Shown here: piece after piece, positions 45,432-57,602 of the stretch
Numbering within the stretch: position 1 is the first letter of the stretch
How the letters are laid out: each line of letters begins with the position of its first letter
Source of the DNA: Pseudeuparius sepicola
Lineage: Eukaryota; Arthropoda; Insecta; Coleoptera; Anthribidae
DNA: 64,000 nt
Assembly (NCBI GenBank): GCA_963920635.1
Contig: OY987307.1
Span: forward strand, 4,712,001 to 4,776,000
Direction: 5' to 3'
Translations under genes and position numbers: made by a program
The notes under the pieces: generated by a model
Database searches by the model: none
Told to the model about the DNA's origin: nothing
What the model saw: the letters and a program-made list of their open reading frames with translations, nothing else

Positions 45432-45640
45432 TATGCTTGTCCCATCTCTCATCGTAAGTACAAAAGTGTATCCTGAAGTGAAAAGAAATTGTAAATAAAT
45501 TGCACTTGTTGTGTTGGTCAGTTATAGCTGATATTGTCACAGGTACAACTACAGTCAAACTCTGCTATAAAGGCCACAAGATAATAACAAACTCGGGAAT
45601 AACAAACGAATTTTAAATACCCAACCAAAGGCCCTACAGA

Positions 45641-47165
45641 AAAACAGGTTTTTCGATCAAGACTTTGACATTTTGTAGAAAAACTCATTGTAAGGTGGGT
45701 TGCTCATATAAACATAGGTCCTGGAATTTGAATAAAGAATCCCAGGAAGGAGCATGTTTGGGTTTCCGGTTTCACAGTGGCATGCCCTTTTGAGTTGTTT
45801 CGGCAAACTAAGCGAGGCAGAAATCCTCATTTTTCGTGGAATCGGTATCTACAATACAAGGAAAAAAATAATAAGGTACGTTTATGTCTTTAAGTTTAGG
45901 AATCCTTGATAATACAGCAATTCTAATTTTAAATTTCCAATTATGAAGAAGTAGGTACCTACACAAAGGCCCATGCCACTTTGGTGCATAACCTCAAAAG
46001 TTAATTTAAATTACAAAATTACTTACGGATGGATTATTATCCTCAAACATTTAATTTTGGCGGCTAGGGAAGACCCGCAAGCCACACAGCTAAGCTCACA
46101 AAAAAAGGCTCAGTTCTGAACGAATAGTGGACATATAACATATGTACTTCGTCAGAATCTGAAAAATGCGTAGAATTCAATAATCCAAAAATATAGAAGG
46201 TGTTTCATGTAAAAAAACATAAGTTGTGTCTGCCACGGCTTTCTAGAACACACTGTATAAGGTCCAATAGCGTCACAAAAAACTTTGTATTAGTATCAAA
46301 AACTTTTTTTTCCGAAAATCAATCAGAAATATTGACATTTTTGATAACATTTTTGAAAGAAAAAGTCAATATTTCCTTGCACTTAGTCGTTGCCAGGCAA
46401 CGGAAAGTAACTGTTAGGAAATATTTATTTTTGTACTGTAAGGAAATATTATTTCCTTACAGGAAATATTATTTCCTTACAGTTATTTATAAACTAAAAA
46501 AATGATTGAGAACAAGTTTTTCGAAAGTTTTTCTTTGAGTAATTTTTGATTTTCGGAAAAATAGTATGTATACACATTCCCCGATTCCGTATTGCCAGTC
46601 TCGGCTTACGCCTCGACAGGCAATCTTTACGGTCGTCCGGGAATGTTCAGCTTTTCCTACTAGGTACACAATGTACTATTTCTAATCTCAAAAACTAACA
46701 AGTTACGGGGGGGTGTCAATTTATAGTGAGCTACCCTGTACATTGAAAATGTGTGTCAGATTTAATACTTTCCATTTTGAAAGCAAGTAGTTTTTGGATC
46801 ATTTTTCATTCTTTTTCTTACCACTTTAAATGGTACAGTTGGTAAGTATGGACCTGAAAGAACAAAACGATAACCTCAAAAAAGTTACGAGTACAAAAAC
46901 GATCCCAAATCAGTGGCGCTCTCTGTGAGATAGGTAGAAATTGACATCTTCAGCTTATTCTCCATCCCCAAAAACACAGCAGTGCCAAATTTAATTTAGC
47001 AGCTTATTTTGAGAGATATTGCCATAATTCAATTTCAAAAAGATAACTACCAAACCCCTTATATCAGAAACGAAGAACTTTAGGACCTATGTTTATATAA
47101 GCAACCCGTCTTACAATGAGTTTTCTACAAAATGTCAAAGTCCTGATCAAAACACCTGGGACAAA
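45641..47165. repeat. Mosaic of dispersed repeats, including family B remnants
   Basis: 45641-45725 (GACTTTGACATTTTGTAGAA) and 46850-47165 (CTCAAAAAAGTTACGAGT, TGCCATAATTCAATTTC, CAAAGTCCTGATCAAAA) are the two ends of a family B element like 6953-8457, with other DNA between. 45728-45960 matches 63314-63369 plus 63900-64000. A doubled palindrome with TAAGGAAATATTATTTCCTT lies at about 46437-46487. Confidence 0.55.
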
Positions 47166-47909
47166 TTGTACATTTTGTTTGGCTATAATAACAAAATCAG
47201 TTATAACATACCGCATTTTCAACCGCTGGACTTCTGGTCTGTTACAACGAACATTGAGTTTCTGGCTGAAGATTGTTTTTGAGACGACATGATGTTTCAA
47301 TTTCAATATTTCGTACTTTACCCACGCTTCTTGGGTATTTCGCACTTTACCCGGGTAAACCTAAGTTAACCTTACTTTACCCGTAACAAATATACGGCAA
47401 AATTAGCTTTCCTGGTATATAAGATACTTTGTGGTTATCTCTTACCGTTTTTGAGATATTAATATATTTGTTTTTCTTTCGGCAGTAAGTAATACCCTGC
47501 AGTCTAAATATCCTAGCAAACATTGCTCTCTGACTTTGCTTTCTCAGTTTTTCATATTTATCTATCAAAATCGCAGTAGGAACTCGAACTTTTTTACCTA
47601 ACCCGTCTTTGAACTGTTGTACTTCTTGTATTATGCGCACCTATTTTGTTGACAATTTTGACATCTACCTACTGTGATTTTGATGGGTCAATATGAATAA
47701 TAGAGAAAGCATCGTCAAAAAGCAAAATGGTCGCTAATATAACCCAACCGCAAACTATGCACTGCCAAGAGAAAAAACATCAGATACATAATAATATTTC
47801 GAAAATGGCAAGAGATAACCACAAAGTGTCTTATGTATTGCTAAATTTTCTCTCTATTCAATGAATGAATAATGAAATTCTAATTTGCCACTAAAAATGT
47901 AACAATATG
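47166..47909. other. Intergenic DNA, no gene recognised
   Basis: AT-rich. AAGATACTTTGTGGTTATCTCT near 47425 recurs inverted near 47808 (AGAGATAACCACAAAGTGTC), indicating a diverged palindromic repeat of about 400 bp. Confidence 0.35.
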
Positions 47910-48238
47910 TAAGGTGGTGGTATCAATTACCGACACTATAAGGCCAAGTGTCAACTTCACAATGCCGCTGCATATTTCAATATGTTTTAACTCTTTAATA
48001 AGCTTTTACTTGGTAATTTATGTTTGCTCTAGGTTTTTCGAGTTTGAAGCAAATAAATTAAATTTCTGAAATATACCTACTGACCCTATTATCACCGGGT
48101 AGCAAAGCAAGTACCAAATGTCGACACCAACTAAATTAATTATCGACACAACTAAAAAACAATTATTTTCAACAAAATTTTATTAAAAACATTTTAAAAA
48201 TAACAAAATTAATTTTTTCAATGATAATAAAAATAAAA

Positions 48239-49698
48239 AACACAGGGTGTTTCAAAACTATGCGGCACCCTTTCGGAGGCGTACTTTACTCGTTAAAATA
48301 AGATGGAAGTTCATATTAACATGGGTCCAAAAACTCTTCGTTACGAAGATACAGGGTGATTAAAGTTTGAAAGAAGATCGATTAACAATCTTTAATGCTA
48401 TTATTTTTTTATGCCTTGGCGCCTTACTGGTAACAAAAGTTACATTGTCCTACTGCCATTCCATTTGAAAATCATTTTGTTTACTTAAAACAATAGTTGC
48501 ATACCTCAACCCGAAAAAACGTTAGTGTCCAAAAAAGATGACAAATCGGAAAACTCCAATTATCCACGAGAGGGAGAGAGATATGAAAAAAATTAAAGAG
48601 GCATTTTTTGTTCAAAATTGTATTGTTTATTCAATATCATAATAAATTGTTGTATTGTACAGAGGGCCGTACTATTTTTTTTAATTTATGGTACCGATTA
48701 CCCTTACCTCCGCCACTGGTTACTTTCGAGACCTGATATTATAATTTCTTATGTCACCCTACGATTGTATTATTGTGTGCCAAATTTGGTTTAAATATTT
48801 TTATTAGTGTGGAAGGTATAAAAAAAATCGATATATACAGGGTGTTCGAAAAATAGACGGAGATATTTTAGGGGGTGATTCCCTGTTAAGAAATATGAAA
48901 AAAAAGTTTCTATAAACATGGGTCCGGAAATGCAGAGTTTTCAAGATACAGGATGTTAAATAAAAAAAAATAAAAAATGAAATTATTAATGTTTTAAAAA
49001 TTATTTACTCGATTCTGTTGAAATTTGGCAATGTTATTTGTTGTATTAAGAGGCTAATTTCGCCCTAACTAGATTAAATTTATTAAGTCCAGTGGCGTCC
49101 CGGGGGGCACCTTAGCGAATATTATTATCAAAAAAATGTACGCCACTACCTTTTTTGTAACTTTAATATTTTTTGTTTGATTAAGCATCTAAAAATACAA
49201 CTTCTTTCCCTCTTGTATTGTTTTCCTATCTCACTTCGTTTTCGAGAAAAAAAAATAAAAACCGTTTTATTGCATGTCACTGGACAAAATTGGTTGTAGT
49301 GTACTTTATGTTATGATATTGGAAAAGTTGCAATAACACTCTTTCCTAGAAATGCTTTTGATTATTTGTTTTCCAAGGCACTTGTGATTTTTTTTGCAAA
49401 AATTGATAAACCAATTTTGTCCAGTGACATGCAATATATTTAACATCCTGTATCTTGAAAACTCTGCATTTCCGGACCCATGTTTATAGAAACTTTTTTT
49501 CATATTTCTTAACAGGGAATCACCCTCTAAAATATCTCCGTCTATTTTTCGAACACCCTGTATTTTGAAAGTTTAATCACCCTATATCTCGTAACGATGA
49601 GTTTTTGGAACCATGTTAATATGAACTTTTCATCTTAGTTTAACGAGTAAAGTACGCCCCTGAAAGAGTGCTGCATAGTTTTGAAACACCCTGTATAT
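48239..49698. mobile_element. Long-inverted-repeat element, CAGGGTGTTTCA ends
   Basis: Starts CACAGGGTGTTTCAAAACTA and ends with the inverse near 49698. The outer arms (48239-48385 and 49565-49698) share CGTACTTTACTCGTTAAA and ATATTAACATGG. Another complete foldback is nested inside (48834-49564). Confidence 0.75.
48834..49564. mobile_element. Foldback element nested in 48239-49698
   Basis: Begins TATACAGGGTGTTCGAAAAA and ends with its inverse near 49564. Its arms share AGACGGAGATATTTTAG, GATTCCCTGTTAAGAAATAT, ATGGGTCCGGAAATGCAGAG and GAAAACTCTGCA. The interior holds CCAATTTTGTCCAGTGACAT and a GGGGGG run near 49100. Confidence 0.8.
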
Positions 49699-50568
49699 GA
49701 CTTACAGCGGTCACATCAGTTAAAAGTATTGGGATAAAAACATCCCCTAGTCCTGGCTCATTCATTTTTGGTGATGGGAAATCTACAATTGGGAAGATGG
49801 TACATTCATTCAAATAGTGACTGCTCTTCATTTCGCCTTAGAACAGTTTCTGGCCACATTTTTAAGACGTGAACTTTGCTGTTTACTTTATTGTTTAATG
49901 TAATCTGTGGCACACCGGACAATTTAGCTGGTCTAACATTTGAAATGAATGGCAGAATGGTATACCAATTTTATATCATTTTTTTTGTTAGCATATTTTC
50001 TTGCCAATACTGAAACAATTTAAATCTTAGTTTTTAGTTAATATAAAGGGTGTACCAATTACCAACAGATATCTGAACCTACTGTCAACACGACTTTTCC
50101 GCTCAATGTATCTTTTTCCCCGATAAAAAATCCATGTTGATAATTGGTCAGTAAAAAATATCTGGTTTTTACTATAGATTTGTCTAGGCATAAACAAAAT
50201 TATCACTAAAAATGTTTGGATTATTAACATAAGTTTGTAAACCCTTAGGTATCCTATTATCGACACTTATGTCGATAATTGGGCCTATTCAAAATTTTCC
50301 AGGTACCAATTATCGACACCTTAATATTTTATGAAAAACGTACTACAGCTTTCATTTTATGAAGAAAATATCTCATTTTACATAATATTAATTAATTTTA
50401 AACCTAAACCCACACTATAACTGTATTCCGGTATATCTAGGGTGCAAAAATATACTTACCTGTCTGTTAAGGTGGCGAGCAATCGCACGTACTTGAATTT
50501 ACTTGACGTGCGCTGGCTACTTTTGGGGAATTTTGTTATCAATAACAAAATCAATATGCGCATGCACA
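49699..50568. other. AT-rich DNA with scattered TATCGACA motifs
   Basis: No supported gene. TGTACCAATTA and GTACCAATTATCGACACC near 50050 and 50305 resemble the ends of the 7.1-kb candidate element. Confidence 0.35.
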
Positions 50569-52513
50569 TACAGGGTGCGGCAAATCGAACAGGACAGTTT
50601 TGAAGGGCTATTAAAAAAAATTGGCACAACTTACGAAAAAGTGGTTTATTCTGCTTGAGTCAGTACTCCAGCCATTTTTTTCACTTAAGGCGCTACGATA
50701 CCCCCCATTTTCAAGGGTTTCGTAGTTTACATCTCCTACTTGCATTTCTTAATATTTTCACTTGATTTTTTTTTGTGGCTTAGATAAAACTACCAAGAAT
50801 CGTCGTTGTGTATCACGAACTGTGCAGGACTAATGCGACACTGTGAAAAAAAATGCCAAACATACCCGAAATTCGACTATATTCGGTTAAGAATTTCGAG
50901 TATTTCCACCGCTCAAAAATAATTCGAAGGACACAACGACGATTGAGGCATTCTATAACATTATTTTAAGACTACTTTCAAGTCGATACGTTTGTTCGTT
51001 TGGCTATGATTTGAAAACTACGAACCCATTGCCCGGCAATAAAATGATCCGTGAATTGGCCATTCGAGCAGGAATTAGACGTACGGAGATAGGCGGGCGG
51101 GCGGGCGTTCGCTGGAACTCGTGGTTCCCCTACTTCCCCCTACTTCGGCGTACCTCACCGGGCTCGGAAACCACGTCAGGGGAACTTTCAATCGATATCA
51201 GATGGTTCATTTTTCATTTTATTAGTCTCAGTCTCCCTTATTTGTGTTTCGCTTGTTTTGAATGTTAGTATGTTAGCAAATATTTATATTTCCGAGTACC
51301 CGAAGAAAATATTTTCTACCGCGACATTATGTATGTCGACTGGCATATAATAATACTCATTATTATTATTCCTCCAGGAATTATAAATAAATAATTATTA
51401 ATCCATTGCGCCACAAATAAATTTTAGAAAATAAATAATTATTATTCACAAAGTACCTACTTTTTGCTTTTGTGTAAAATGGTTTAATCCCTAGGGCATG
51501 AAATGGCCTGGTCGTGCAAAAAGAGTAAATTTAAATTCTAGACCAAATTGTGCGCTTGATTTTTACTTTAAAAATGTGATAGGTACAAGTAATAATTTTG
51601 CCAAATAAATGGGTCATGTGAAGCATTTTTTGAAAACGAATTCCTATGTAAATCGCTGCATGATAAAAGCTAATTTATATACTTTCCAGAGGGAACGATA
51701 ATAATTCTGACATCCAGTCAGTTTTAGAAACTTCTTCGTTAGAAGATTGTTCGAAAGTCATTGGAGTTGAAAATCGGGCAAAATAAAAATAGTACATTTT
51801 ATTGTTCCAGTCTGTCGAATTTATGACATTTTAATACATTTTCTAGGATGTTCGATAATTCAGATTTGTCAGAATAAGGTTCTGAAACTGAACCGAAGTC
51901 AGGGCAAGAATACCTATAATGTTTGATAATGATGTCACAACAGTCACATGTAGTGAAACCAATAGGAGTAATTTGTGGGCTTGAGTGCTTTTATTCCCGT
52001 AGGTACCTAATATGGTTTCCAGAATTTGAGAGAGGGGTACCTACATATTTTGCATTTTGCACACTTATTCGGATTTAGGTATAAGTAGTACTGCAGGTGC
52101 ATAGGGTTTGGGAAACAAACTTTCTGGGAAAAACAGGGCTTTGAATGGAACATTTACAAGGGATTAGAAATTAATAGCTCCTATTATCTCACAACTATTA
52201 CTTTATTTAAAAAGGGAGACCAGTTTCGTAACTCTATAAATTAGTCCTTGAGGATGTAATTTTATAGATTAACGAAACCGTTGTGATATAATATGGCCTA
52301 TTCACTCTAATCCCTCTAAAGTGAACTCTTACAGTGTAGAAAGTTTTTAGTTAGATTTATTTATTATTACACAAATGTAAATATGGAATACCTACTAGTT
52401 ATATAAAACATTTTGAAGAAGTAGACTTTAGACGCACTTTTTTAGTCGTAGCAACACTATTATGCAGAACAATTATCCAATCAAACATTAATAGATGTTC
52501 AACTGACCCTAAT

Positions 52514-52897
52514 GTGGTTCAAGAAGAATTCGGTAATCGAATCGTTAATTTAGATTTTATAATTGAGCAATTACAAGTTTTTTTTATACACGAACCCTTC
52601 ATAGCATGCACCTTTGCTGATATGAAAAATAATAGTAAAATTGCTTCGACGCCAAAAAGCTATGCAGTGTGTTGCCAACGAAAAGTGAACGCCCTGAAAA
52701 ATATCATTTTTGCAATAAAGCAAACAGGCCACCGCCGTTTTTTAAATATATATTCGCGCTTCTTCGTCGGCATCGGCGAGACTCGTGTGACCCCGGCGGC
52801 CGTCGGCGGCGGCCGGCACGAGTTATTATTTCATATTATCTACACGTCTACACAGGAAAAAAAGACTGTTGTGATTTTAGTGAGTTCGTGTATATAG
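52514..52897 (+). pseudogene. Possible Mutator-like N-terminal domain remnant
   Basis: The open stretch includes STDPNVVQEEFGNRIVNLDF, then IIEQLQ and ACTFADMK, resembling the G.RIVD...L...L opening of arthropod Mutator-like transposase domain proteins. The expected C-x2-C zinc pairs are not clear, and the frame runs into a GC-rich simple stretch (about 52780-52830). The identification rests on a weak motif. Confidence 0.25.
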
Positions 52898-54515
52898 TCA
52901 CTTTTCCATTACCTACTTTAAATATACAAGCAAATCCATGTGGTCCCAACAATATAATCTATACTTTTGACGTAATTGCAGATGAACCAATAAGTTTAAA
53001 ATAGTTTGAATTTCCGTTAAGAAGCCGTATTGTCACTTCGATACTCAAATTGGCATACTACAATGAAAGCATAACCTCGGTTTTAAAATATTTTATGTTT
53101 TATTTAAACAATTAAATTTATTTTATTTGAATAATAATAATTCTCACCCTCAGACTACTCCAAACTATATAAGAGCACCCCAGAAGCAACTGAAAAAACA
53201 TTATAATTCATTGGATAACTTAATTGCAACTTTTATATTCATCAATGTAAGTAATCATAGTCCAAGCAAATTGTCATTTTTTTATAGAGGTAGAAAAAAA
53301 AATGATTCTTAACAGGTAGATATTTTCAGGGTTGGTTGTGGGTAGCGTCCTGAGTATAACCCCAAAAAATCACCGTCGAAGTCGTGTTACGAACCCCGCA
53401 ATAGGAGTGGTTTTGCAAACATTTTTTTGCAATTTTTTTTCTTCTCATGTGTACAATTTTTTTTCTTCTTATGTATACATTATTACGTTCTCTACAACTT
53501 TCTCTCATGAAGTTTTTTTTTTAACTTCAATACTTCACGAGATATAGGTAAAAGATCACCACTATCTAAAGTGCTTTATTAGGGTAAAAAAAAATTCTTT
53601 AAAACAAGCTGATTTTTTCAGGGTTAACTGGGGGTTAACTTAGGAGTGCACACAGTGATCGCAAATTAAAGGTTTTGAATCAACCCTACACTCTATATCG
53701 TTCGTAGTCATAATGAACACTGCAAATGAATGGCTATAATTGATATTAGTACCCACAATTAAGTATTACAAATCCAGCAAAAATTCAGTGACAATAGTTG
53801 TAATTTCAGTATAATGAACAGTTAAATGTATCCCTATTCAATTCAACACCATGAAACGTTATGTTGTTCTGACAAAAGAATGTGCTTAGAAAAGAAGTAT
53901 TATAGAATCAATTCCAGAACACGCTATTTATTGAAATAAAATATTACATTTAAATTATTCATTAGAATTCAATATCAATTGTAATTGAATTGATTATTGT
54001 TAGTTACAAAAAAGCTTCTGCTTGAGTTTGAGGAATAATATCTCATATTGAATTAAACAGGGTTTTTTTACAAAGTGACAGAGTTTTCTCAGTGTAGTAC
54101 CCACGGCCGGCCTGCCCCTCAATCGTAGCACTATGAAGGGGCAGGCTGGAGTGGGGAGTCGTGGGGACTAGAGGAAGGAAAAGGACAGGCATATCTAATC
54201 GAGCGACGTTTGTCCTGAATTGAGTCGGGCACTTCGGGCGGATTTCATAAGTATCGTAGCCTCTTAAGTTTTAAAGAGCACATCGACAAGATGATGTCCT
54301 CCAGAAGCGATGCACTGATGTAGGGGATTTCTGAAGTTTTCAACTGCGTTCTGGCACATATCGATAGGAATGGCGGAGACATCACTACTAAACAACATTT
54401 TTTTAGTCAGAATTGGAACGGTTGGCTGAAGAACAAGATTTTGAGTATATTTAGTTCCAACTAGGGCCTACGCAGTGCAGATTTCAATGATAAAATTGCG
54501 GTAGATGGTCCCTGC

Positions 54516-54764
54516 GTGCCTCGTCTCTCTGAGTGGCGACCTGGGGTGGTCGGCAAGGCGAGATCACCGGATTTGAGCATTTGCGATTTTTTCCTGTGGG
54601 GCTATCTCACGGAAAAGGCTTTTAAACATCCTCCTCGCAACTTGGAAGAAGTGAAGATCCATATTAGAGAAGAAATCGCCGCCATTCCGATCAATATGCA
54701 GTTGAAAACTTCAGAAATCGCTTCTGGAGGACATAATCTTGTCGATGTGCTCTTTAAAACTTAA
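54516..54764 (+). pseudogene. Tc1/mariner-like transposase C-terminus
   Basis: Reads KARSPDLSICDFFLWGYLTE, then KAFKHPPRNLEEVKIHIREE, a typical C-terminal segment of Tc1/mariner-like DDE transposases, with the last catalytic Asp in SPDL..xD. It ends at the right inverted end of the element. The upstream catalytic domain is absent or scrambled. An inverted copy of the last 110 bp lies at 54262-54370. Confidence 0.6.
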
Positions 54765-55022
54765 GTGAAAAAAATGGGGTGTAGTACTGACTCAAGCAGA
54801 ATAAACCACTTTTTCGTAAGTTGTGCCAATTTTTTTTAATAGCCCTTCAAAACTGTCCTGTTTGATTTGTCGCACCCTGTAGTTTCATTTGAACGGTAAA
54901 GAATGAAAGAACCATAAACAAGTGAAATAAGGACACGTGTTCATGGATATCTTATTTCATTCAGAAAACGGCCAAAAGCGTCAATAAATAGGACACTGTC
55001 GACACTTGGTACCACCGCCTTA

Positions 55023-55060
55023 TTTATCTAAAAAATTCTGGAATAAGTCGAGTGTATCGC
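55023..55060. other. Left flank and 7-bp target duplication of the DUF7869-type element
   Basis: GTATCGC at 55054-55060 is repeated exactly at 58008-58014, bracketing the element 55061-58007. Confidence 0.8.
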
Positions 55061-55652
55061 CACAGAAAATATAGTTCAACAACAGAAAGCTCCTTAACAA
55101 TACCTGTCAAATGGACTCCAACTACAGACTCCAAAAACAAGCAGATTGCAATTCATATGAAATGATATTTTCACAAAATATAATCTTCCCAATTCGTAGA
55201 TTAGCCAACATTTAATAGTGGACCTCAATAGAAATGCATTTGGAAAATATTAAGCTTTAAAGTTGGAGTCCATTTGAGGCGTGTCATAGCAAAACCGACA
55301 ATCTCCCACTTTGTATGTTTTGAGAAAACAGGGAAAAACGATTTACCCATAAAAAAGAACAAATTCTCATACTGTGCTTTGCTTATTTACTACAGTTGTA
55401 TGTCTATATAATTTTTGTAAGTTTTTGCTTCTCTGGAAGGCAAGGGTTTAATTTAATTTGACATTTTAGTTTGGATATTGGTAACTTTGATATGAACAGC
55501 TGGATATTGTTCACTTTGTTGCGGTAGTATTTGGAGATTGTTAACTATGCACCAACAACCCTAGAAAAATGATAATTATTCGAATTTTTTTAATCAAAAA
55601 CTAACAAAGTTTTTTTTTTATTAACCAATTACAAAAGACATAGGTACCTAAG

Positions 55653-55886
55653 CTACACTACGAATTCCGGAAAGTTTTGGGTTGGACCACATAGATCTGC
55701 TGTTTCTTGTTCAGGATCTGTAGCCGTATTGCCCCTTTCGAAGAATTTTTTAAAATATATTAGTTCTTCATTAAGCTCCCACTGCAATCCAAAATGTTGT
55801 TCCAATAACTTTTTAACGTCATTAGCCTTCTCTTCTTTTCTTTTTAAGGAATACTTAGCTATTACAATAGGATGGAAATTTTCCAA
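55653..55886 (-). CDS. 3' part of the DUF7869-type protein after the A10 frameshift
   Basis: This frame, about 80 residues after the shift, reads SLENFHPIVIAKYSLKRKEE, then KLLEQHFGLQWELNEELIYF and a stop at 55653. Charged helical composition like the exon before it, and the exact abutment at the homopolymer, indicate one original protein. The shift may be a sequencing or assembly error, a true mutation, or slippage. Confidence 0.65.
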   Translation of the reverse strand: MENFHPIVIAKYSLKRKEEKANDVKKLLEQHFGLQWELNEELIYFKKFFERGNTATDPEQETADLCGPTQNFPEFVV

Positions 55887-57602
55887 ACTTCTATTTTTTT
55901 TTTGTAATGGATTGAAATTTATTCATGTCATGCCTGTACACAGGCTCTCCTCTTACAAGAACATTATTAGTCCTGGTACTTCTGCGAATAAAGAATCTTT
56001 TGCACTCAGTTATTTTAAAATGCAAAGAGCCCGTTGATTTGAAGACTGTTTCAGCTGCAGTTTTAAAATCAGCTACCACACAATCCTTTCCCACTTCAAT
56101 AACAGTTCCGTGTTCAGCTATTATGTTTTTGTACCCATCAGGATTTATAATATTTTCGTAGGTCCTAATCTTTTTTTCAATATTACCAAAAACTCGGTCG
56201 GGGGGGATGAATGAGTGCCCAGTTACTGGAAAGACAAATTCGACAGTATCAATATTATTAGGGGCTTTTTGAAGTAGCCAAAATGAGCAAGCAGCAATTA
56301 CAGTCAAATTTTTATTTTGCCCTCCGCAACCGTCAGCAACTAAACGAACCACTTTCTTGTTTTGAAAATTGGTATTTAATAATCTGTGATAAACAGCCGA
56401 TGCAATTTCATTCGAGCCTTTTTTATATTCGTCTTCTGTCCAAGTATAACAAAATGTGTTGTTTTTGTCAAGTTTGTCTTTTGAGCAGCCGACAATTATT
56501 GTAAAGTTGTAAAGGTACAACTGGCGGCTATAATAGCAACTTTGGTCTGGTATTTTAGGCAAAGGTAATTTTTTTTCGCAATCAAAACAGAATGTAATAA
56601 GATCTTCTCTTTTCTCTTTTACGAGATTAAAAAATGTCTTAGCTCTTAACTTGTGAACCTGTTTTTCAGCCATAAGCCTGGATTTCTGAGCCACATCTGT
56701 CTCACTTTTTATTTTCAAAGTTAGCTGGATGCACGTTGAAGAAGCGTCTGTCACAGGATGCCCAAATCCTAAACTAAATTTGGTACTAAATACCTTCCAA
56801 AAAAATGTATGTTTGACCCTAAGATTGGGTGCGGCCTGGTTGTTGTAAAGCCTAAAGAGTTTATTAATGGACAACTCAGAACTAAGATACTGTCGGACAG
56901 TTGAGCTTCTGCAGTAATGTGATTCATCACATTTAAGGCTTTTAATGAAGTCAATAACAGCGAAACACTTGTCTTTAAATTTACTTGTTTTGTAATCCCC
57001 TCTATTTTCCACGGGCGGTTTACCAGTTTTCAAAAAATTTTCTACAACTCTTTGAACTCGGCCTCTTTTAATATTAAGCACATTTAAAATTGCTTTTTGA
57101 CATACAGGAATAAAGCCACCTTCAACGCTGCTGATGAAAAATTTTGTTTGAAATTGCTTTCTTGAGTGAAACTCATTTTTTGGACGAAGTCTTTTTACAT
57201 GTACAGCTTGCGTGAACTTTAAAATGAGAGCATCCTGTACTAATTTGTTAGGATTTGCGTAAAATCTTTCGTGAAAAAGTTTTATGTCCCTCATAGTCAG
57301 CTTTTTACACTGAAAAGCCCCGGAAATGTGGCTGGATTGTGGATTAACGGGAAGGCTTGTAGGCTTATATCTTAAAGAGAAAAACATGCAGATAATAACT
57401 CGAAATTTAATTACAACATCACAACCAACACATGTTTTGTGAGCTAACGTTCTCTAAGGGTACGTAGCTAATCTAATGAAAAACAAAAAATACATAGATA
57501 CACCTACCTTGCCGTTTTAAGGATGTTTTTTTTCCATTTTTGGGGATTGGCATGTCGCTTCCTTGCCTTTCCTTCTATAACTTGGACAGGATTTTGTTTC
57601 AT
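55653..57602 (-). CDS. DUF7869-type putative transposase (two exons, one frameshift)
   Basis: Exon 1 (57602-57508) starts at an ATG and encodes 31 residues, including KARKRHANPQKWKKN, a basic leader typical of this family. The intron 57507-57371 is GT-AG (GTAGGT...TTTAAG) and the split Arg codon keeps frame. Exon 2 (from 57370) has VCQKAILNVLNIKRGRV, RGDYKTSKF, ESHYCRSSTVRQYL, a strand ending in FDCEKKLPLP, VVRLVADGCGGQNKN and GHSFIPPDRVFGNIEK. The Asp residues and the later Glu fit an RNase H-like DDE arrangement, but this is inference. The 524-residue frame stops in an A10 run (about 55893-55902); a one-base shift continues it to 55653, making about 600 residues, the usual family length. 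The host role, if any, is unknown; transposition is the likeliest function. Confidence 0.75.
57508..57602 (-). CDS. Exon 1 of DUF7869-type putative transposase
   Basis: This 95-bp exon is short and easily missed. It starts ATGAAACAAAAT and ends GCAAG|GTAGGTG in phase 2. The Lys/Arg- and Trp-containing leader (RKRHANPQKWKKNILKTAR) resembles the N-terminus of homologous insect proteins. Without it the main frame would begin at an ATG inside the intron (57387). Confidence 0.7.

Larger units (their letters stand above)
43691..45640. other. Intergenic DNA downstream of BLMH, no assigned gene
   Basis: Holds a CRE-centred palindrome (43873-43896) and one unassigned short open frame (45156-45431). 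43840-43930 resembles 27840-27910 in the BLMH intron. Nothing else is recognised. Confidence 0.4.
50569..54881. mobile_element. Tc1/mariner-like element with 120-bp inverted ends, degenerate
   Basis: The left end (50569-50693) and right end (54761-54881) match inversely at roughly 95% over about 120 bp, including TACAGGGTGCGG/CGCACCCTGTA, GTGGTTTATTCTGCTTGAGT and GAAGGGCTATTAAAAAA. A transposase C-terminal frame stops at the inner edge of the right end. The middle (about 51200-54100) is AT-rich DNA with no transposase and probably represents later insertions. Confidence 0.75.
47910..55022. mobile_element. Possible 7.1-kb composite element with TAAGG(T/C)GGTGGTA ends
   Basis: TAAGGTGGTGGTATCAA at 47910 faces an inverted TAAGGCGGTGGTACCAA at the right (ending 55022); about 21 of the first 27 bases match. 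TATCGACA motifs recur inside (about 48117, 48145, 50270, 50305, 55005). It encloses the foldback pair at 48239-49698 and the Tc1-like element at 50569-54881. No clear target duplication was found, so the element is tentative. A Mutator-like protein scrap at 52514 may belong to it or to DNA carried by the inner element. Confidence 0.4.
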
